DNA of 64,000 nt from Panagrolaimus kolymaensis (taxonomy: Eukaryota > Nematoda > Chromadorea > Rhabditida > Panagrolaimidae). Under the pieces are notes generated by a model, which saw nothing but the letters and a program-made list of their open reading frames with translations, was not told where the DNA came from and did no database searches. The DNA is taken from the NCBI GenBank assembly GCA_028622995.1, contig JAJQJQ010000077.1, forward strand, positions 62,001-126,000, written 5' to 3'. Both the position numbers and the translations under genes were made by a program. Of this stretch, positions 1 to 12,400 are shown in pieces (positions within the stretch are counted from its first letter, which is position 1; every line of letters begins with the position of its first letter).

Positions 1-3
1 TTA

Positions 4-20
4 ATTCGAGCGAATAAAGA
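4..20 (+). other. Weak CENP-B-box-like motif in L1 monomers (example)
   Basis: ATTCGAGCGAATAAAGA fits the mammalian CENP-B box scheme NTTCGNNNNANNCGGGN at TTCG, the central A and the last G: 6 of 9 conserved positions. The CGGG part is AAAG. Similar partial matches are often reported in invertebrate satellites and may be chance, so binding is not implied. The L2 module has no such match. Confidence 0.3.
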
Positions 21-55
21 AAATTTTTGCTTAATTATTTCATTTATTTGCTCGA
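6..55. other. 13-bp dyad unique to L1 monomers (example in unit 0)
   Basis: Positions 6-18 (TCGAGCGAATAAA) are complementary to 43-55 (TTTATTTGCTCGA) at 12 of 13 positions, and the exception is a G opposite T, a G-U pair in RNA. The loop is 24 nt. The same arrangement recurs in every L1 monomer; L2 monomers lack the left arm. L1 also has the smaller dyad ATTCG-AG-CGAAT at 4-15. Whether it extrudes in DNA or folds in a transcript cannot be told from sequence. Confidence 0.8.
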
Positions 56-56
56 G
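51..56. other. Conserved central XhoI palindrome CTCGAG (example)
   Basis: CTCGAG sits at unit positions 51-56 in almost every monomer. I found it lost as CTCGTG in 14 zone C monomers (units 200, 201, 206, 207, 211, 212, 215, 224, 227, 228, 231, 232, 253, 258) and as CTAGAG in unit 383. It holds one of the few CpG sites of the monomer. Confidence 0.9.
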
Positions 57-120
57 ATGTTTCTCGTTTACAAAAATCAAGAAATAAAATTTTATTAAAA
101 TAAAACATATTTGAGGGATC

Positions 121-130
121 AAAATATTTT
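121..130. other. Invariant AAAATATTTT palindrome (example)
   Basis: This 10-bp perfect palindrome follows GAGGGATC in essentially all monomers. I saw it altered only in unit 248 (one A deleted) and the three GGATCGAAA monomers (units 307, 335, 351). It and the A4T5 tract at 20-28 are candidate sources of intrinsic bending. Confidence 0.85.
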
Positions 131-151
131 AACTTCAGTAAGTCAAGTTAA
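129..151. other. 7-bp junction dyad of L2 monomers (example, unit 0/1 junction)
   Basis: TTAACTT (unit positions 129-135) and AAGTTAA (positions 8-14 of the next, L2, unit) are perfect complements around a 9-nt loop CAGTAAGTC. The left arm is invariant; the right arm exists only when the following unit is L2. So L1 and L2 replace one dyad by another at nearly the same place. Confidence 0.8.
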
Positions 152-274
152 TGAAGAAAATTTTTGCTTAATTATTTAATTTATTTGCTCGAGATGTCTC
201 TAGCATCGAAAAAAATAGAAAAGAAATTTTATTAAAATAAAACATATTTGAGGGATCAAAATATTTTAACTTCA
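138..274. repeat. Reference monomer, type L2-A41-G
   Basis: This is the basic L2 type: GTAAGTCAAGTTAATGAAG at 1-19, A41, CTCTAGCATCGAAAAAAATA at 61-80, CATATTTG tail. It differs from type L1-F at many positions in 1-19 and 61-85 but is nearly identical in 20-40, 43-60 and 86-137. It is the only type found in all five zones. Confidence 0.95.
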
Positions 275-1233
275 TTAATTCGAGCGAATAAAGAAAATTT
301 TTGCTTAATTATTTCATTTATTTGCTCGAGATGTTTCTCGTTTACAAAAATCAAGAAATAAAATTTTATTAAAATAAAACATATTTGAGGGATCAAAATA
401 TTTTAACTTCAGTAAGTCAAGTTAATGAAGAAAATTTTTGCTTAATTATTTAATTTATTTGCTCGAGATGTCTTTAGCATCTAAAAAATTAGAAAAGAAA
501 TTTTATTAAAGTAAAACCTATTTGAGGGATCAAAATATTTTAACTTCAGTAAGTCAAGTTAATGAAGAAAATTTTTGCTTAATTATTTAATTTATTTGCT
601 CGAGATGTCTCTAGCATCGAAAAAAATAGAAAAGAAATTTTATTAAAATAAAACATATTTGAGGGATCAAAATATTTTAACTTCATTAATTCGAGCGAAT
701 AAAGAAAATTTTTGCTTAATTATTTCATTTATTTGCTCGAGATGTTTCTCGTTTACAAAAATCAAGAAATAAAATTTTATTAAAATAAAACATATTTGAG
801 GGATCAAAATATTTTAACTTCATTAATTCGAGCGAATAAAGAAAATTTTTGCTTAATTATTTCATTTATTTGCTCGAGATGTTTCTAGCATCTAAAAAAT
901 TAGAAAAGAAATTATATTAAAATAAAACATATTTGAGGGATCAAAATATTTTAACTTCAGTAAGTCAAGTTAATGAAGAAAATTTTTGCTTAATTATTTA
1001 ATTTATTTGCTCGAGATGTCTCTAGCATCGAAAAAAATAGAAAAGAAATTATATTAAAATAAAACCTATTTGAGGGATCAAAATATTTTAACTTCAGTAA
1101 GTCAAGTTAATGAAGAAAATTTTTGCTTAATTATTTAATTTATTTGCTCGAGATGTTTCTCGTTTACAAAAATCAAGAAATAAAATTTTATTAAAATAAA
1201 ACATATTTGAGGGATCAAAATATTTTAACTTCA

Positions 1234-2466
1234 TTAATTCGAGCGAATAAAGAAAATTTTTGCTTAATTATTTCATTTATTTGCTCGAGATGTTTCTCGT
1301 TTACAAAAATCAAGAAATAAAATTTTATTAAAATAAAACATATTTGAGGGATCAAAATATTTTAACTTCATTAATTCGAGCGAATAAAGAAAATTTTTGC
1401 TTAATTATTTCATTTATTTGCTCGAGATGTTTCTAGCATCTAAAAAATTAGAAAAGAAATTATATTAAAATAAAACATATTTGAGGGATCAAAATATTTT
1501 AACTTCAGTAAGTCAAGTTAATGAAGAAAATTTTTGCTTAATTATTTAATTTATTTGCTCGAGATGTCTCTCGTTTACAAAAATCAAGAAATAAAATTTT
1601 ATTAAAATAAAACATATTTGAGGGATCAAAATATTTTAACTTCAGTAAGTCAAGTTAATGAAGAAAATTTTTGCTTAATTATTTAATTTATTTGCTCGAG
1701 ATGTCTCTAGCATCGAAAAAAATAGAAAAGAAATTATATTAAAATAAAACCTATTTGAGGGATCAAAATATTTTAACTTCAGTAAGTCAAGTTAATGAAG
1801 AAAATTTTTGCTTAATTATTTAATTTATTTGCTCGAGATGTTTCTCGTTTACAAAAATCAAGAAATAAAATTTTATTAAAATAAAACATATTTGAGGGAT
1901 CAAAATATTTTAACTTCATTAATTCGAGCGAATAAAGAAAATTTTTGCTTAATTATTTCATTTATTTGCTCGAGATGTTTCTCGTTTACAAAAATCAAGA
2001 AATAAAATTTTATTAAAATAAAACATATTTGAGGGATCAAAATATTTTAACTTCAGTAAGTCAAGTTAATGAAGAAAATTTTTGCTTAATTATTTAATTT
2101 ATTTGCTCGAGATGTCTCTAGCATCGAAAAAAATAGAAAAGAAATTATATTAAAATAAAACCTATTTGAGGGATCAAAATATTTTAACTTCAGTAAGTCA
2201 AGTTAATGAAGAAAATTTTTGCTTAATTATTTCATTTATTTGCTCGAGATGTTTCTCGTTTACAAAAATCAAGAAATAAAATTTTATTAAAATAAAACAT
2301 ATTTGAGGGATCAAAATATTTTAACTTCAGTAAGTCAAGTTAATGAAGAAAATTTTTGCTTAATTATTTAATTTATTTGCTCGAGATGTCTCTAGCATCG
2401 AAAAAAATAGAAAAGAAATTTTATTAAAATAAAACATATTTGAGGGATCAAAATATTTTAACTTCA
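1234..2466. repeat. Nine-monomer segment, copy 1 (20-unit lag)
   Basis: Units 9-17 have the module order L1-F, L1-TTTCTAGCATCT, L2-S, L2-G(TATATT), L2-F, L1-F, L2-G(TATATT), L2(C41)-F, L2-G. The same nine in the same order occur 2740 bp (20 monomers) downstream at 3974-5206. Flanking units 8/28 and 18/38 differ, so the duplicated tract is bounded at about 1233 bp. Confidence 0.88.
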
Positions 2467-3973
2467 TTAATTCGAGCGAATAAAGAAAATTTTTGCTTAA
2501 TTATTTCATTTATTTGCTCGAGATGTTTCTCGTTTACAAAAATCAAGAAATAAAATTTTATTAAAATAAAACATATTTGAGGGATCAAAATATTTTAACT
2601 TCAGTAAGTCAAGTTAATGAAGAAAATTTTTGCTTAATTATTTAATTTATTTGCTCGAGATGTCTTTAGCATCTAAAAAATTAGAAAAGAAATTTTATTA
2701 AAGTAAAACCTATTTGAGGGATCAAAATATTTTAACTTCAGTAAGTCAAGTTAATGAAGAAAATTTTTGCTTAATTATTTAATTTATTTGCTCGAGATGT
2801 CTCTAGCATCGAAAAAAATAGAAAAGAAATTTTATTAAAATAAAACATATTTGAGGGATCAAAATATTTTAACTTCATTAATTCGAGCGAATAAAGAAAA
2901 TTTTTGCTTAATTATTTCATTTATTTGCTCGAGATGTTTCTCGTTTACAAAAATCAAGAAATAAAATTTTATTAAAATAAAACATATTTGAGGGATCAAA
3001 ATATTTTAACTTCAGTAAGTCAAGTTAATGAAGAAAATTTTTGCTTAATTATTTCATTTATTTGCTCGAGATGTTTCTCGTTTACAAAAATCAAGAAATA
3101 AAATTTTATTAAAATAAAACATATTTGAGGGATCAAAATATTTTAACTTCAGTAAGTCAAGTTAATGAAGAAAATTTTTGCTTAATTATTTAATTTATTT
3201 GCTCGAGATGTCTCTAGCATCGAAAAAAATAGAAAAGAAATTTTATTAAAATAAAACATATTTGAGGGATCAAAATATTTTAACTTCATTAATTCGAGCG
3301 AATAAAGAAAATTTTTGCTTAATTATTTCATTTATTTGCTCGAGATGTTTCTCGTTTACAAAAATCAAGAAATAAAATTTTATTAAAATAAAACATATTT
3401 GAGGGATCAAAATATTTTAACTTCATTAATTCGAGCGAATAAAGAAAATTTTTGCTTAATTATTTCATTTATTTGCTCGAGATGTCTCTAGCATCGAAAA
3501 AAATAGAAAAGAAATTTTATTAAAATAAAACATATTTGAGGGATCAAAATATTTTAACTTCATTAATTCGAGCGAATAAAGAAAATTTTTGCTTAATTAT
3601 TTCATTTATTTGCTCGAGATGTTTCTCGTTTACAAAAATCAAGAAATAAAATTTTATTAAAATAAAACATATTTGAGGGATCAAAATATTTTAACTTCAG
3701 TAAGTCAAGTTAATGAAGAAAATTTTTGCTTAATTATTTAATTTATTTGCTCGAGATGTCTTTAGCATCTAAAAAATTAGAAAAGAAATTTTATTAAAGT
3801 AAAACCTATTTGAGGGATCAAAATATTTTAACTTCAGTAAGTCAAGTTAATGAAGAAAATTTTTGCTTAATTATTTAATTTATTTGCTCGAGATGTCTCT
3901 AGCATCGAAAAAAATAGAAAAGAAATTTTATTAAAATAAAACATATTTGAGGGATCAAAATATTTTAACTTCA

Positions 3974-5206
3974 TTAATTCGAGCGAATAAAGAAAATTTT
4001 TGCTTAATTATTTCATTTATTTGCTCGAGATGTTTCTCGTTTACAAAAATCAAGAAATAAAATTTTATTAAAATAAAACATATTTGAGGGATCAAAATAT
4101 TTTAACTTCATTAATTCGAGCGAATAAAGAAAATTTTTGCTTAATTATTTCATTTATTTGCTCGAGATGTTTCTAGCATCTAAAAAATTAGAAAAGAAAT
4201 TATATTAAAATAAAACATATTTGAGGGATCAAAATATTTTAACTTCAGTAAGTCAAGTTAATGAAGAAAATTTTTGCTTAATTATTTAATTTATTTGCTC
4301 GAGATGTCTCTCGTTTACAAAAATCAAGAAATAAAATTTTATTAAAATAAAACATATTTGAGGGATCAAAATATTTTAACTTCAGTAAGTCAAGTTAATG
4401 AAGAAAATTTTTGCTTAATTATTTAATTTATTTGCTCGAGATGTCTCTAGCATCGAAAAAAATAGAAAAGAAATTATATTAAAATAAAACCTATTTGAGG
4501 GATCAAAATATTTTAACTTCAGTAAGTCAAGTTAATGAAGAAAATTTTTGCTTAATTATTTAATTTATTTGCTCGAGATGTTTCTCGTTTACAAAAATCA
4601 AGAAATAAAATTTTATTAAAATAAAACATATTTGAGGGATCAAAATATTTTAACTTCATTAATTCGAGCGAATAAAGAAAATTTTTGCTTAATTATTTCA
4701 TTTATTTGCTCGAGATGTTTCTCGTTTACAAAAATCAAGAAATAAAATTTTATTAAAATAAAACATATTTGAGGGATCAAAATATTTTAACTTCAGTAAG
4801 TCAAGTTAATGAAGAAAATTTTTGCTTAATTATTTAATTTATTTGCTCGAGATGTCTCTAGCATCGAAAAAAATAGAAAAGAAATTATATTAAAATAAAA
4901 CCTATTTGAGGGATCAAAATATTTTAACTTCAGTAAGTCAAGTTAATGAAGAAAATTTTTGCTTAATTATTTCATTTATTTGCTCGAGATGTTTCTCGTT
5001 TACAAAAATCAAGAAATAAAATTTTATTAAAATAAAACATATTTGAGGGATCAAAATATTTTAACTTCAGTAAGTCAAGTTAATGAAGAAAATTTTTGCT
5101 TAATTATTTAATTTATTTGCTCGAGATGTCTCTAGCATCGAAAAAAATAGAAAAGAAATTTTATTAAAATAAAACATATTTGAGGGATCAAAATATTTTA
5201 ACTTCA
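3974..5206. repeat. Nine-monomer segment, copy 2 (20-unit lag)
   Basis: Units 29-37 match units 9-17 (1234-2466) type for type, including both rare TATATT monomers and the rare L2(C41)-F monomer at unit 36. Segmental duplication followed by divergence at both ends is the simplest reading. Confidence 0.88.
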
Positions 5207-6028
5207 TTAATTCGAGCGAATAAAGAAAATTTTTGCTTAATTATTTCATTTATTTGCTCGAGATGTTTCTAGCATCGAAAAAAATAGAAAAGAAATTATA
5301 TTAAAATAAAACCTATTTGAGGGATCAAAATATTTTAACTTCAGTAAGTCAAGTTAATGAAGAAAATTTTTGCTTAATTATTTAATTTATTTGCTCGAGA
5401 TGTTTCTCGTTTACAAAAATCAAGAAATAAAATTTTATTAAAATAAAACATATTTGAGGGATCAAAATATTTTAACTTCATTAATTCGAGCGAATAAAGA
5501 AAATTTTTGCTTAATTATTTCATTTATTTGCTCGAGATGTTTCTCGTTTACAAAAATCAAGAAATAAAATTTTATTAAAATAAAACATTTTTGAGGGATC
5601 AAAATATTTTAACTTCAGTAAGTCAAGTTAATGAAGAAAATTTTTGCTTAATTATTTAATTTATTTGCTCGAGATGTCTCTAGCATCGAAAAAAATAGAA
5701 AAGAAATTTTATTAAAATAAAACATATTTGAGGGATCAAAATATTTTAACTTCATTAATTCGAGCGAATAAAGAAAATTTTTGCTTAATTATTTCATTTA
5801 TTTGCTCGAGATGTTTCTCGTTTACAAAAATCAAGAAATAAAATTTTATTAAAATAAAACATATTTGAGGGATCAAAATATTTTAACTTCAGTAAGTCAA
5901 GTTAATGAAGAAAATTTTTGCTTAATTATTTAATTTATTTGCTCGAGATGTCTTTAGCATCTAAAAAAATAGAAAAGAAATTTTATTAAAATAAAACATA
6001 TTTGAGGGATCAAAATATTTTAACTTCA

Positions 6029-6165
6029 GTAAGTCAAGTTAATGAAGAAAATTTTTGCTTAATTATTTAATTTATTTGCTCGAGATGTCTCTAGCATCTA
6101 AAAAATTAGAAAAGAAATTTTATTAAAGTAAAACCTATTTGAGGGATCAAAATATTTTAACTTCA
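6029..6165. repeat. Reference monomer, type L2-T with CCTATTTG tail
   Basis: The right module is CTCTAGCATCTAAAAAATTAG with AAAGTAAAACCTATTT. It differs from G at unit positions 71 and near 78-79 and, in the tail, at 100 (A to G) and 107 (A to C). It is the marker of zone B. Confidence 0.93.
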
Positions 6166-7261
6166 GTAAGTCAAGTTAATGAAGAAAATTTTTGCTTAAT
6201 TATTTAATTTATTTGCTCGAGATGTCTCTAGCATCTAAAAAATTAGAAAAGAAATTTTATTAAAGTAAAACATATTTGAGGGATCAAAATATTTTAACTT
6301 CAGTAAGTCAAGTTAATGAAGAAAATTTTTGCTTAATTATTTAATTTATTTGCTCGAGATGTCTCTAGCATCTAAAAAATTAGAAAAGAAATTTTATTAA
6401 AGTAAAACATATTTGAGGGATCAAAATATTTTAACTTCAGTAAGTCAAGTTAATGAAGAAAATTTTTGCTTAATTATTTAATTTATTTGCTCGAGATGTC
6501 TCTAGCATCTAAAAAATTAGAAAAGAAATTTAATTAAAGTAAAACATATTTGAGGGATCAAAATATTTTAACTTCAGTAAGTCAAGTTAATGAAGAAAAT
6601 TTTTGCTTAATTATTTAATTTATTTGCTCGAGATGTCTCTAGCATCTAAAAAATTAGAAAAGAAATTTTATTAAAGTAAAACCTATTTGAGGGATCAAAA
6701 TATTTTAACTTCAGTAAGTCAAGTTAATGAAGAAAATTTTTGCTTAATTATTTAATTTATTTGCTCGAGATGTCTCTAGCATCTAAAAAATTAGAAAAGA
6801 AATTTTATTAAAGTAAAACATATTTGAGGGATCAAAATATTTTAACTTCAGTTAGTCAAGTTAATGAAGAAAATTTTTGCTTAATTATTTAATTTATTTG
6901 CTCGAGATGTCTCTAGCATCTAAAAAATTAGAAAAGAAATTTTATTAAAGTAAAACCTATTTGAGGGATCAAAATATTTTAACTTCAGTAAGTCAAGTTA
7001 ATGAAGAAAATTTTTGCTTAATTATTTAATTTATTTGCTCGAGATGTCTCTAGCATCTAAAAAATTAGAAAAGAAATTTTATTAAAGTAAAACATATTTG
7101 AGGGATCAAAATATTTTAACTTCAGTAAGTCAAGTTAATGAAGAAAATTTTTGCTTAATTATTTAATTTATTTGCTCGAGATGTCTCTAGCATCGAAAAA
7201 ATTAGAAAAGAAATTTTATTAAAGTAAAACATATTTGAGGGATCAAAATATTTTAACTTCA
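6029..7261. repeat. Homogeneous run of nine T-type monomers
   Basis: Units 44-52 are consecutive L2-T monomers with A41 and the AAAGTAAAAC tail. They differ mainly at position 107 (CAT versus CCT) and by single tags: TTTAATTAAAG near 6531, GTTAGTCAAG at the start of unit 50 (6851), and GCATCGAAAAAATTAG in unit 52. A second such run lies at 9454-10549. Such runs suggest recent single-monomer amplification. Confidence 0.88.
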
Positions 7262-9316
7262 TTAATTCGAGCGAATAAAGAAAATTTTTGCTTAATTATT
7301 TCATTTATTTGCTCGAGATGTTTCTCGTTTACAAAAATCAAGAAATAAAATTTTATTAAAATAAAACATATTTGAGGGATCAAAATATTTTAACTTCAGT
7401 AAGTCAAGTTAATGAAGAAAATTTTTGCTTAATTATTTAATTTATTTGCTCGAGATGTCTCTAGCATCTAAAAAATTAGAAAAGAAATTTTATTAAAGTA
7501 AAACCTATTTGAGGGATCAAAATATTTTAACTTCAGTAAGTCAAGTTAATGAAGAAAATTTTTGCTTAATTATTTAATTTATTTGCTCGAGATGTCTCTA
7601 GCATCGAAAAAAATAGAAAAGAAATTTTATTAAAATAAAACATATTTGAGGGATCAAAATATTTTAACTTCATTAATTCGAGCGAATAAAGAAAATTTTT
7701 GCTTAATTATTTAATTTATTTGCTCGAGATGTCTCTAGCATCGAAAAAAATAGAAAAGAAATTTTATTAAAATAAAACATATTTGAGGGATCAAAATATT
7801 TTAACTTCATTAATTCGAGCGAATAAAGAAAATTTTTGCTTAACTATTTCATTTATTTGCTCGAGATGTTTCTCGTTTACAAAAATCAAGAAATAAAATT
7901 TTATTAAAATAAAACATATTTGAGGGATCAAAATATTTTAACTTCAGTAAGTCAAGTTAATGAAGAAAATTTTTGCTTAATTATTTAATTTATTTGCTCG
8001 AGATGTCTCTAGCATCTAAAAAATTAGAAAAGAAATTTTATTAAAGTAAAACCTATTTGAGGGATCAAAATATTTTAACTTCAGTAAGTCAAGTTAATGA
8101 AGAAAATTTTTGCTTAATTATTTAATTTATTTGCTCGAGATGTCTCTAGCATCGAAAAAAATAGAAAAGAAATTTTATTAAAATAAAACATATTTGAGGG
8201 ATCAAAATATTTTAACTTCATTAATTCGAGCGAATAAAGAAAATTTTTGCTTAATTATTTAATTTATTTGCTCGAGATGTCTCTAGCATCGAAAAAAATA
8301 GAAAAGAAATTTTATTAAAATAAAACATATTTGAGGGATCAAAATATTTTAACTTCATTAATTCGAGCGAATAAAGAAAATTTTTGCTTAATTATTTCAT
8401 TTATTTGCTCGAGATGTTTCTCGTTTACAAAAATCAAGAAATAAAATTTTATTAAAATAAAACATATTTGAGGGATCAAAATATTTTAACTTCAGTAAGT
8501 CAAGTTAATGAAGAAAATTTTTGCTTAATTATTTAATTTATTTGCTCGAGATGTCTCTAGCATCTAAAAAATTAGAAAAGAAATTTTATTAAAGTAAAAC
8601 CTATTTGAGGGATCAAAATATTTTAACTTCAGTAAGTCAAGTTAATGAAGAAAATTTTTGCTTAATTATTTAATTTATTTGCTCGAGATGTCTCTAGCAT
8701 CGAAAAAAATAGAAAAGAAATTTTATTAAAATAAAACATATTTGAGGGATCAAAATATTTTAACTTCATTAATTCGAGCGAATAAAGAAAATTTTTGCTT
8801 AATTATTTAATTTATTTGCTCGAGATGTCTCTAGCATCGAAAAAAATAGAAAAGAAATTTTATTAAAATAAAACATATTTGAGGGATCAAAATATTTTAA
8901 CTTCATTAATTCGAGCGAATAAAGAAAATTTTTGCTTAATTATTTCATTTATTTGCTCGAGATGTTTCTCGTTTACAAAAATCAAGAAATAAAATTTTAT
9001 TAAAATAAAACATATTTGAGGGATCAAAATATTTTAACTTCAGTAAGTCAAGTTAATGAAGAAAATTTTTGCTTAATTATTTAATTTATTTGCTCGAGAT
9101 GTCTCTAGCATCTAAAAAATTAGAAAAGAAATTTTATTAAAGTAAAACCTATTTGAGGGATCAAAATATTTTAACTTCAGTAAGTCAAGTTAATGAAGAA
9201 AATTTTTGCTTAATTATTTAATTTATTTGCTCGAGATGTCTCTAGCATCGAAAAAAATAGAAAAGAAATTTTATTAAAATAAAACATATTTGAGGGATCA
9301 AAATATTTTAACTTCA
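6303..9316. repeat. 22-monomer segment, copy 1 of the 23/24-unit duplication
   Basis: Units 46-67 match units 69-91 (9454-12604). Shared tags fix the register: TTTAATTAAAG at 6531 and 9682 (lag 23 units, 3151 bp), and TTAACTATTT with C at 7844 and 11132 (lag 24 units, 3288 bp). The lag changes because copy 2 has one additional T monomer, unit 75 (10276-10412). Confidence 0.92.
7262..9316. repeat. 4-mer higher-order repeat (548 bp) run
   Basis: Units 53-67 follow the order L1(C41)-F, L2-T, L2-G, L1(A41)-G, nearly four turns of a 548-bp higher-order unit. The same 4-mer continues in units 77-95 (10550-13152). L1(A41)-G is itself a recombinant type that joins an L1 start to the A41 and G modules usually found with L2. 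Confidence 0.88.
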
Positions 9317-9453
9317 TTAATTCGAGCGAATAAAGAAAATTTTTGCTTAATTATTTCATTTATTTGCTCGAGATGTTTCTCGTTTACAAAAATCAAGAAA
9401 TAAAATTTTATTAAAATAAAACATATTTGAGGGATCAAAATATTTTAACTTCA

Positions 9454-12400
9454 GTAAGTCAAGTTAATGAAGAAAATTTTTGCTTAATTATTTAATTTAT
9501 TTGCTCGAGATGTCTCTAGCATCTAAAAAATTAGAAAAGAAATTTTATTAAAGTAAAACATATTTGAGGGATCAAAATATTTTAACTTCAGTAAGTCAAG
9601 TTAATGAAGAAAATTTTTGCTTAATTATTTAATTTATTTGCTCGAGATGTCTCTAGCATCTAAAAAATTAGAAAAGAAATTTAATTAAAGTAAAACATAT
9701 TTGAGGGATCAAAATATTTTAACTTCAGTAAGTCAAGTTAATGAAGAAAATTTTTGCTTAATTATTTAATTTATTTGCTCGAGATGTCTCTAGCATCTAA
9801 AAAATTAGAAAAGAAATTTTATTAAAGTAAAACCTATTTGAGGGATCAAAATATTTTAACTTCAGTAAGTCATGTTAATGAAGAAAATTTTTGCTTAATT
9901 ATTTAATTTATTTGCTCGAGATGTCTCTAGCATCTAAAAAATTAGAAAAGAAATTTTATTAAAGTAAAACATATTTGAGGGATCAAAATATTTTAACTTC
10001 AGTAAGTCAAGTTAATGAAGAAAATTTTTGCTTAATTATTTAATTTATTTGCTCGAGATGTCTCTAGCATCTAAAAAATTAGAAAAGAAATTTTATTAAA
10101 GTAAAACCTATTTGAGGGATCAAAATATTTTAACTTCAGTAAGTCAAGTTAATGAAGAAAATTTTTGCTTAATTATTTAATTTATTTGCTCGAGATGTCT
10201 CTAGCATCTAAAAAATTAGAAAAGAAATTTTATTAAAGTAAAACATATTTGAGGGATCAAAATATTTTAACTTCAGTAAGTCAAGTTAATGAAGAAAATT
10301 TTTGCTTAATTATTTAATTTATTTGCTCGAGATGTCTCTAGCATCTAAAAAATTAGAAAAGAAATTTTATTAAAGTAAAACATATTTGAGGGATCAAAAT
10401 ATTTTAACTTCAGTAAGTCAAGTTAATGAAGAAAATTTTTGCTTAATTATTTAATTTATTTGCTCGAGATGTCTCTAGCATCGAAAAAATTAGAAAAGAA
10501 ATTTTATTAAAGTAAAACATATTTGAGGGATCAAAATATTTTAACTTCATTAATTCGAGCGAATAAAGAAAATTTTTGCTTAATTATTTCATTTATTTGC
10601 TCGAGATGTTTCTCGTTTACAAAAATCAAGAAATAAAATTTTATTAAAATAAAACATATTTGAGGGATCAAAATATTTTAACTTCAGTAAGTCAAGTTAA
10701 TGAAGAAAATTTTTGCTTAATTATTTAATTTATTTGCTCGAGATGTCTCTAGCATCTAAAAAATTAGAAAAGAAATTTTATTAAAGTAAAACCTATTTGA
10801 GGGATCAAAATATTTTAACTTCAGTAAGTCAAGTTAATGAAGAAAATTTTTGCTTAATTATTTAATTTATTTGCTCGAGATGTCTCTAGCATCGAAAAAA
10901 ATAGAAAAGAAATTTTATTAAAATAAAACATATTTGAGGGATCAAAATATTTTAACTTCATTAATTCGAGCGAATAAAGAAAATTTTTGCTTAATTATTT
11001 AATTTATTTGCTCGAGATGTCTCTAGCATCGAAAAAAATAGAAAAGAAATTTTATTAAAATAAAACATATTTGAGGGATCAAAATATTTTAACTTCATTA
11101 ATTCGAGCGAATAAAGAAAATTTTTGCTTAACTATTTCATTTATTTGCTCGAGATGTTTCTCGTTTACAAAAATCAAGAAATAAAATTTTATTAAAATAA
11201 AACATATTTGAGGGATCAAAATATTTTAACTTCAGTAAGTCAAGTTAATGAAGAAAATTTTTGCTTAATTATTTAATTTATTTGCTCGAGATGTCTCTAG
11301 CATCTAAAAAATTAGAAAAGAAATTTTATTAAAGTAAAACCTATTTGAGGGATCAAAATATTTTAACTTCAGTAAGTCAAGTTAATGAAGAAAATTTTTG
11401 CTTAATTATTTAATTTATTTGCTCGAGATGTCTCTAGCATCGAAAAAAATAGAAAAGAAATTTTATTAAAATAAAACATATTTGAGGGATCAAAATATTT
11501 TAACTTCATTAATTCGAGCGAATAAAGAAAATTTTTGCTTAATTATTTAATTTATTTGCTCGAGATGTCTCTAGCATCGAAAAAAATAGAAAAGAAATTT
11601 TATTAAAATAAAACATATTTGAGGGATCAAAATATTTTAACTTCATTAATTCGAGCGAATAAAGAAAATTTTTGCTTAATTATTTCATTTATTTGCTCGA
11701 GATGTTTCTCGTTTACAAAAATCAAGAAATAAAATTTTATTAAAATAAAACATATTTGAGGGATCAAAATATTTTAACTTCAGTAAGTCAAGTTAATGAA
11801 GAAAATTTTTGCTTAATTATTTAATTTATTTGCTCGAGATGTCTCTAGCATCTAAAAAATTAGAAAAGAAATTTTATTAAAGTAAAACCTATTTGAGGGA
11901 TCAAAATATTTTAACTTCAGTAAGTCAAGTTAATGAAGAAAATTTTTGCTTAATTATTTAATTTATTTGCTCGAGATGTCTCTAGCATCGAAAAAAATAG
12001 AAAAGAAATTTTATTAAAATAAAACATATTTGAGGGATCAAAATATTTTAACTTCATTAATTCGAGCGAATAAAGAAAATTTTTGCTTAATTATTTAATT
12101 TATTTGCTCGAGATGTCTCTAGCATCGAAAAAAATAGAAAAGAAATTTTATTAAAATAAAACATATTTGAGGGATCAAAATATTTTAACTTCATTAATTC
12201 GAGCGAATAAAGAAAATTTTTGCTTAATTATTTCATTTATTTGCTCGAGATGTTTCTCGTTTACAAAAATCAAGAAATAAAATTTTATTAAAATAAAACA
12301 TATTTGAGGGATCAAAATATTTTAACTTCAGTAAGTCAAGTTAATGAAGAAAATTTTTGCTTAATTATTTAATTTATTTGCTCGAGATGTCTCTAGCATC

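Larger units (their letters stand above)
1..137. repeat. Reference monomer, type L1-C41-F
   Basis: This is the clearest L1 type: TTAATTCGAGCGAATAAAG at 1-19, C41, XhoI CTCGAG at 51-56, TTCTCGTTTACA at 61-72, CATATTTG at 106-113, AAAATATTTT at 121-130, AACTTCA at 131-137. It has 29 G+C of 137. The type is frequent in zones A and B and nearly absent beyond 25.5 kb. Confidence 0.95.
1..6028. repeat. Zone A: mixed L1/L2 monomers (units 0-43)
   Basis: These 44 monomers mix left modules L1 and L2 with right modules F and G and several rarer hybrids. Zone-specific variants are AAATTATATT in place of AAATTTTATT (units 6, 7, 10, 12, 15, 30, 32, 35, 38), the hybrid TTTCTAGCATC (units 6, 10, 30, 38) and TCTTTAGCATC (units 3, 19, 27, 43). 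The 4-unit block at 275-822 recurs at 2467-3014 and 3563-4110, lags of 16 and 8 monomers. No simple constant higher-order period runs through the zone, so it looks like an older, reshuffled part of the array. Confidence 0.9.

Noticed and set aside
41..60. Yeast-type ARS consensus or AT-rich replication origin
   Set aside because: Partial matches such as ATTTATTT are expected in 78% A+T sequence, and nothing distinguishes one monomer from another as an origin.
106..117. Ribosome binding sites (GAGGGA, AGGAGGG)
   Set aside because: The motif is part of every tail and has no start codon with an open frame behind it.
121..151. Rho-independent terminators or bacterial promoters from T-runs, TATA-like boxes and small hairpins
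   Set aside because: These appear hundreds of times as part of the monomer, are AT-rich without GC stems, and have no gene next to them.
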